DNA from: Candidatus Brocadiaceae bacterium
GTDB taxonomy: Bacteria > Planctomycetota > Brocadiia > SM23-32
Direction: 5' to 3'
Length of the DNA stretch: 7,514 nt
Assembly: GCA_003551785.1 (NCBI GenBank)
Contig: PUNP01000497.1
Coordinates: 1-7,514, forward strand
The position numbers were made by a program, and so were the translations under genes. Below, piece by piece: positions 7,021-7,514 of the stretch. The first letter of the stretch is position 1. Every line of letters starts with the position of its first letter. The notes beneath the pieces were generated by a model, which was not told the origin of the DNA, made no database searches, and saw only the letters and a program-made list of their open reading frames with translations.

Positions 7021-7083
7021 TCGACCACTGTATAGTTAGTCGAATTGCAGGCGGATTTATAACAGAAAATTTTTGGTACAGAT
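7021..7083 (-). promoter_or_regulatory. Promoter-like direct repeat, copy B (upstream of small secreted protein)
   Basis: This is the partner of 842-905. It has the same extended -10-like TGTTATAAA (7056-7064) and the same TCGAC, 13 bases, GTCGA interrupted palindrome (7021-7043). It ends 44 bases before the start codon at 6976. The five mismatches in the 44-base core mostly avoid the palindrome arms and the TATAAA, as expected of a functional site. Confidence 0.6.
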
Positions 7084-7253
7084 AAAAAATAAGGATAGTG
7101 CCCGGCTAATACTCATGTTCTGACCTCTCTGGGATCCTTTTTCCGGCGTTCTTCGCGCCAGTTGAGGTCTCCGGTTATTTAGGGTGTAGCTCATTCCTGA
7201 TTCTCTCCATTATATGGGACCGGCTCCGCCTAATTTTCAAGAAGTAAAATGAA
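7084..7253. other. Intergenic DNA with no recognised gene
   Basis: All six frames are broken within short distances. The longest ATG frame is a 45-codon minus-strand one (7057-7194) that runs into the promoter-like repeat and is not convincing. No tRNA, rRNA or terminator is recognisable by eye. The minus strand encodes a very basic stretch in one frame (LNWREERRKKDPREV, about 7118-7165), which might be a gene relic or chance. Confidence 0.4.
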
Positions 7254-7339
7254 TCAATCCCGGCAAAAAATTCGCCAAACTAATTTATAGACGAGTCATA
7301 AAAAGACCAGTTTGTCATATTTTTTGCTCCCGGGATTGA
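7254..7339. repeat. Long interrupted inverted repeat (nested hairpin)
   Basis: The left arm 7254-7271 (TCAATCCCGG then CAAAAAAT) matches the reverse complement of the right arm 7319-7339 over 18 pairs, with one 3-base bulge (CTC at 7327-7329 or an equivalent placement). Nested inside, CAAACT (7276-7281) pairs with AGTTTG (7309-7314). The outer arms are symmetric on both strands. It begins 16 bases after the stop of the right-edge frame. It lacks a terminal T-run in either direction, so a simple intrinsic terminator does not fit well. A miniature inverted-repeat element or a structured RNA are alternatives. Confidence 0.55.
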
Positions 7340-7354
7340 CCGCATTCCGCTCAA

Positions 7355-7514
7355 TCACTCCGAGAACACCGGACGGGACGGTTCGATCGACACGCCCGGA
7401 AAATCAAACATCGCAATTTTCCGGGTCATCGCTTCCGTTTCCGTTGCGCTAACCTCTCCGCTCAATCGCTCCATCCTTTCATTTGACTTCCTGAAAATTT
7501 CCCATCCGCTTTCA
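7355..7514 (-). CDS. Possible C-terminal end of an unknown protein entering from the right edge
   Basis: A minus-strand frame is open from the window edge for 52 codons and ends at TGA (7355-7357). The translation starts ESGWEIFRKSNERMER and ends VSIEPSRPVFSE. The charged helical composition looks protein-like but I recognise no family. Against it, a plus-strand frame is also open over the same stretch, and a perfect hairpin (7395-7425) and an 11-bp direct repeat lie inside it. This may therefore be part of a repeat element and not a gene. If genuine, it is the last part of a gene on the same strand as its neighbours. Confidence 0.3.
   Translation of the reverse strand, partial: ESGWEIFRKSNERMERLSGEVSATETEAMTRKIAMFDFPGVSIEPSRPVFSE
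7395..7425. repeat. Perfect 10-bp hairpin near right edge
   Basis: CCCGGAAAAT (7395-7404) and ATTTTCCGGG (7416-7425) are exact reverse complements around an 11-base loop. With the inverted repeat at 7254-7339 it makes the right end unusually rich in dyad symmetry. No T-run follows on either strand. Confidence 0.55.

Noticed and set aside
7057..7194. Minus-strand 45-codon frame starting MSYTLNNRRPQLARR
   Set aside because: A possible GGAG lies upstream, but the frame ends inside the conserved promoter-like repeat and resembles no family I know. A gene relic or chance is more likely.
7254..7339. Rho-independent terminator
   Set aside because: The stem is long with a large inner loop, and neither strand has a T-run directly after the outer arm.

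Overview
The window reads as envelope-signalling DNA from a Gram-negative bacterium. Evidence is a Lol-type lipoprotein signal, a Sec signal peptide and single-pass inner-membrane proteins with long C-terminal parts that should face the periplasm. Base composition looks intermediate. The mix of TPR-CHAT proteins, ECF sigma factors and FecR-like proteins is familiar from Desulfobacterota, anammox planctomycetes and similar large-genome environmental lineages. That placement is a guess from protein style and has not been tested by any search. All supported genes are on the minus strand, so transcription runs from high to low coordinates.

Layout, in the direction of transcription. Positions 7514 to 7084 hold no secure gene: a frame that enters from the right edge and stops at 7355, a perfect 10-bp hairpin, and a long interrupted inverted repeat (7254-7339). 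A promoter-like direct repeat (7021-7083) follows, then a small secreted Arg/Ser/Tyr-rich protein (6581-6976). Next is a three-gene operon with a good sigma70-type promoter whose -35 box overlaps the stop of that small gene. The operon encodes an ECF sigma factor (5831-6472), a membrane-spanning FecR-like putative anti-sigma/sensor protein (4476-5819) and a 1163-residue lipoprotein with 11 uniform 42-residue TPRs and a C-terminal CHAT caspase-like protease domain (940-4431). After a 141-base gap holding a second copy of the promoter-like repeat (842-905) comes a membrane-anchored zinc-ribbon/retropepsin-like aspartic protease, cut by the left edge (1-798).

How the genes may work together (inference). 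Sigma factor, membrane FecR-like protein and CHAT lipoprotein are co-transcribed. The sigma and FecR genes are translationally coupled, with the downstream ribosome-binding site lying over the upstream stop codon. The TPR-CHAT protein should sit on the periplasmic side, the same side as the FecR-like domain. A coherent model is that the TPR array senses an envelope signal, the CHAT protease (His978/Cys1063) cuts the FecR-like protein, and the ECF sigma factor is released. The nearby retropepsin also faces the periplasm and could be a second protease of the pathway or a member of its regulon. It and the small secreted protein share an upstream element identical at 39 of 44 bases and placed 43-44 bases before each start codon.
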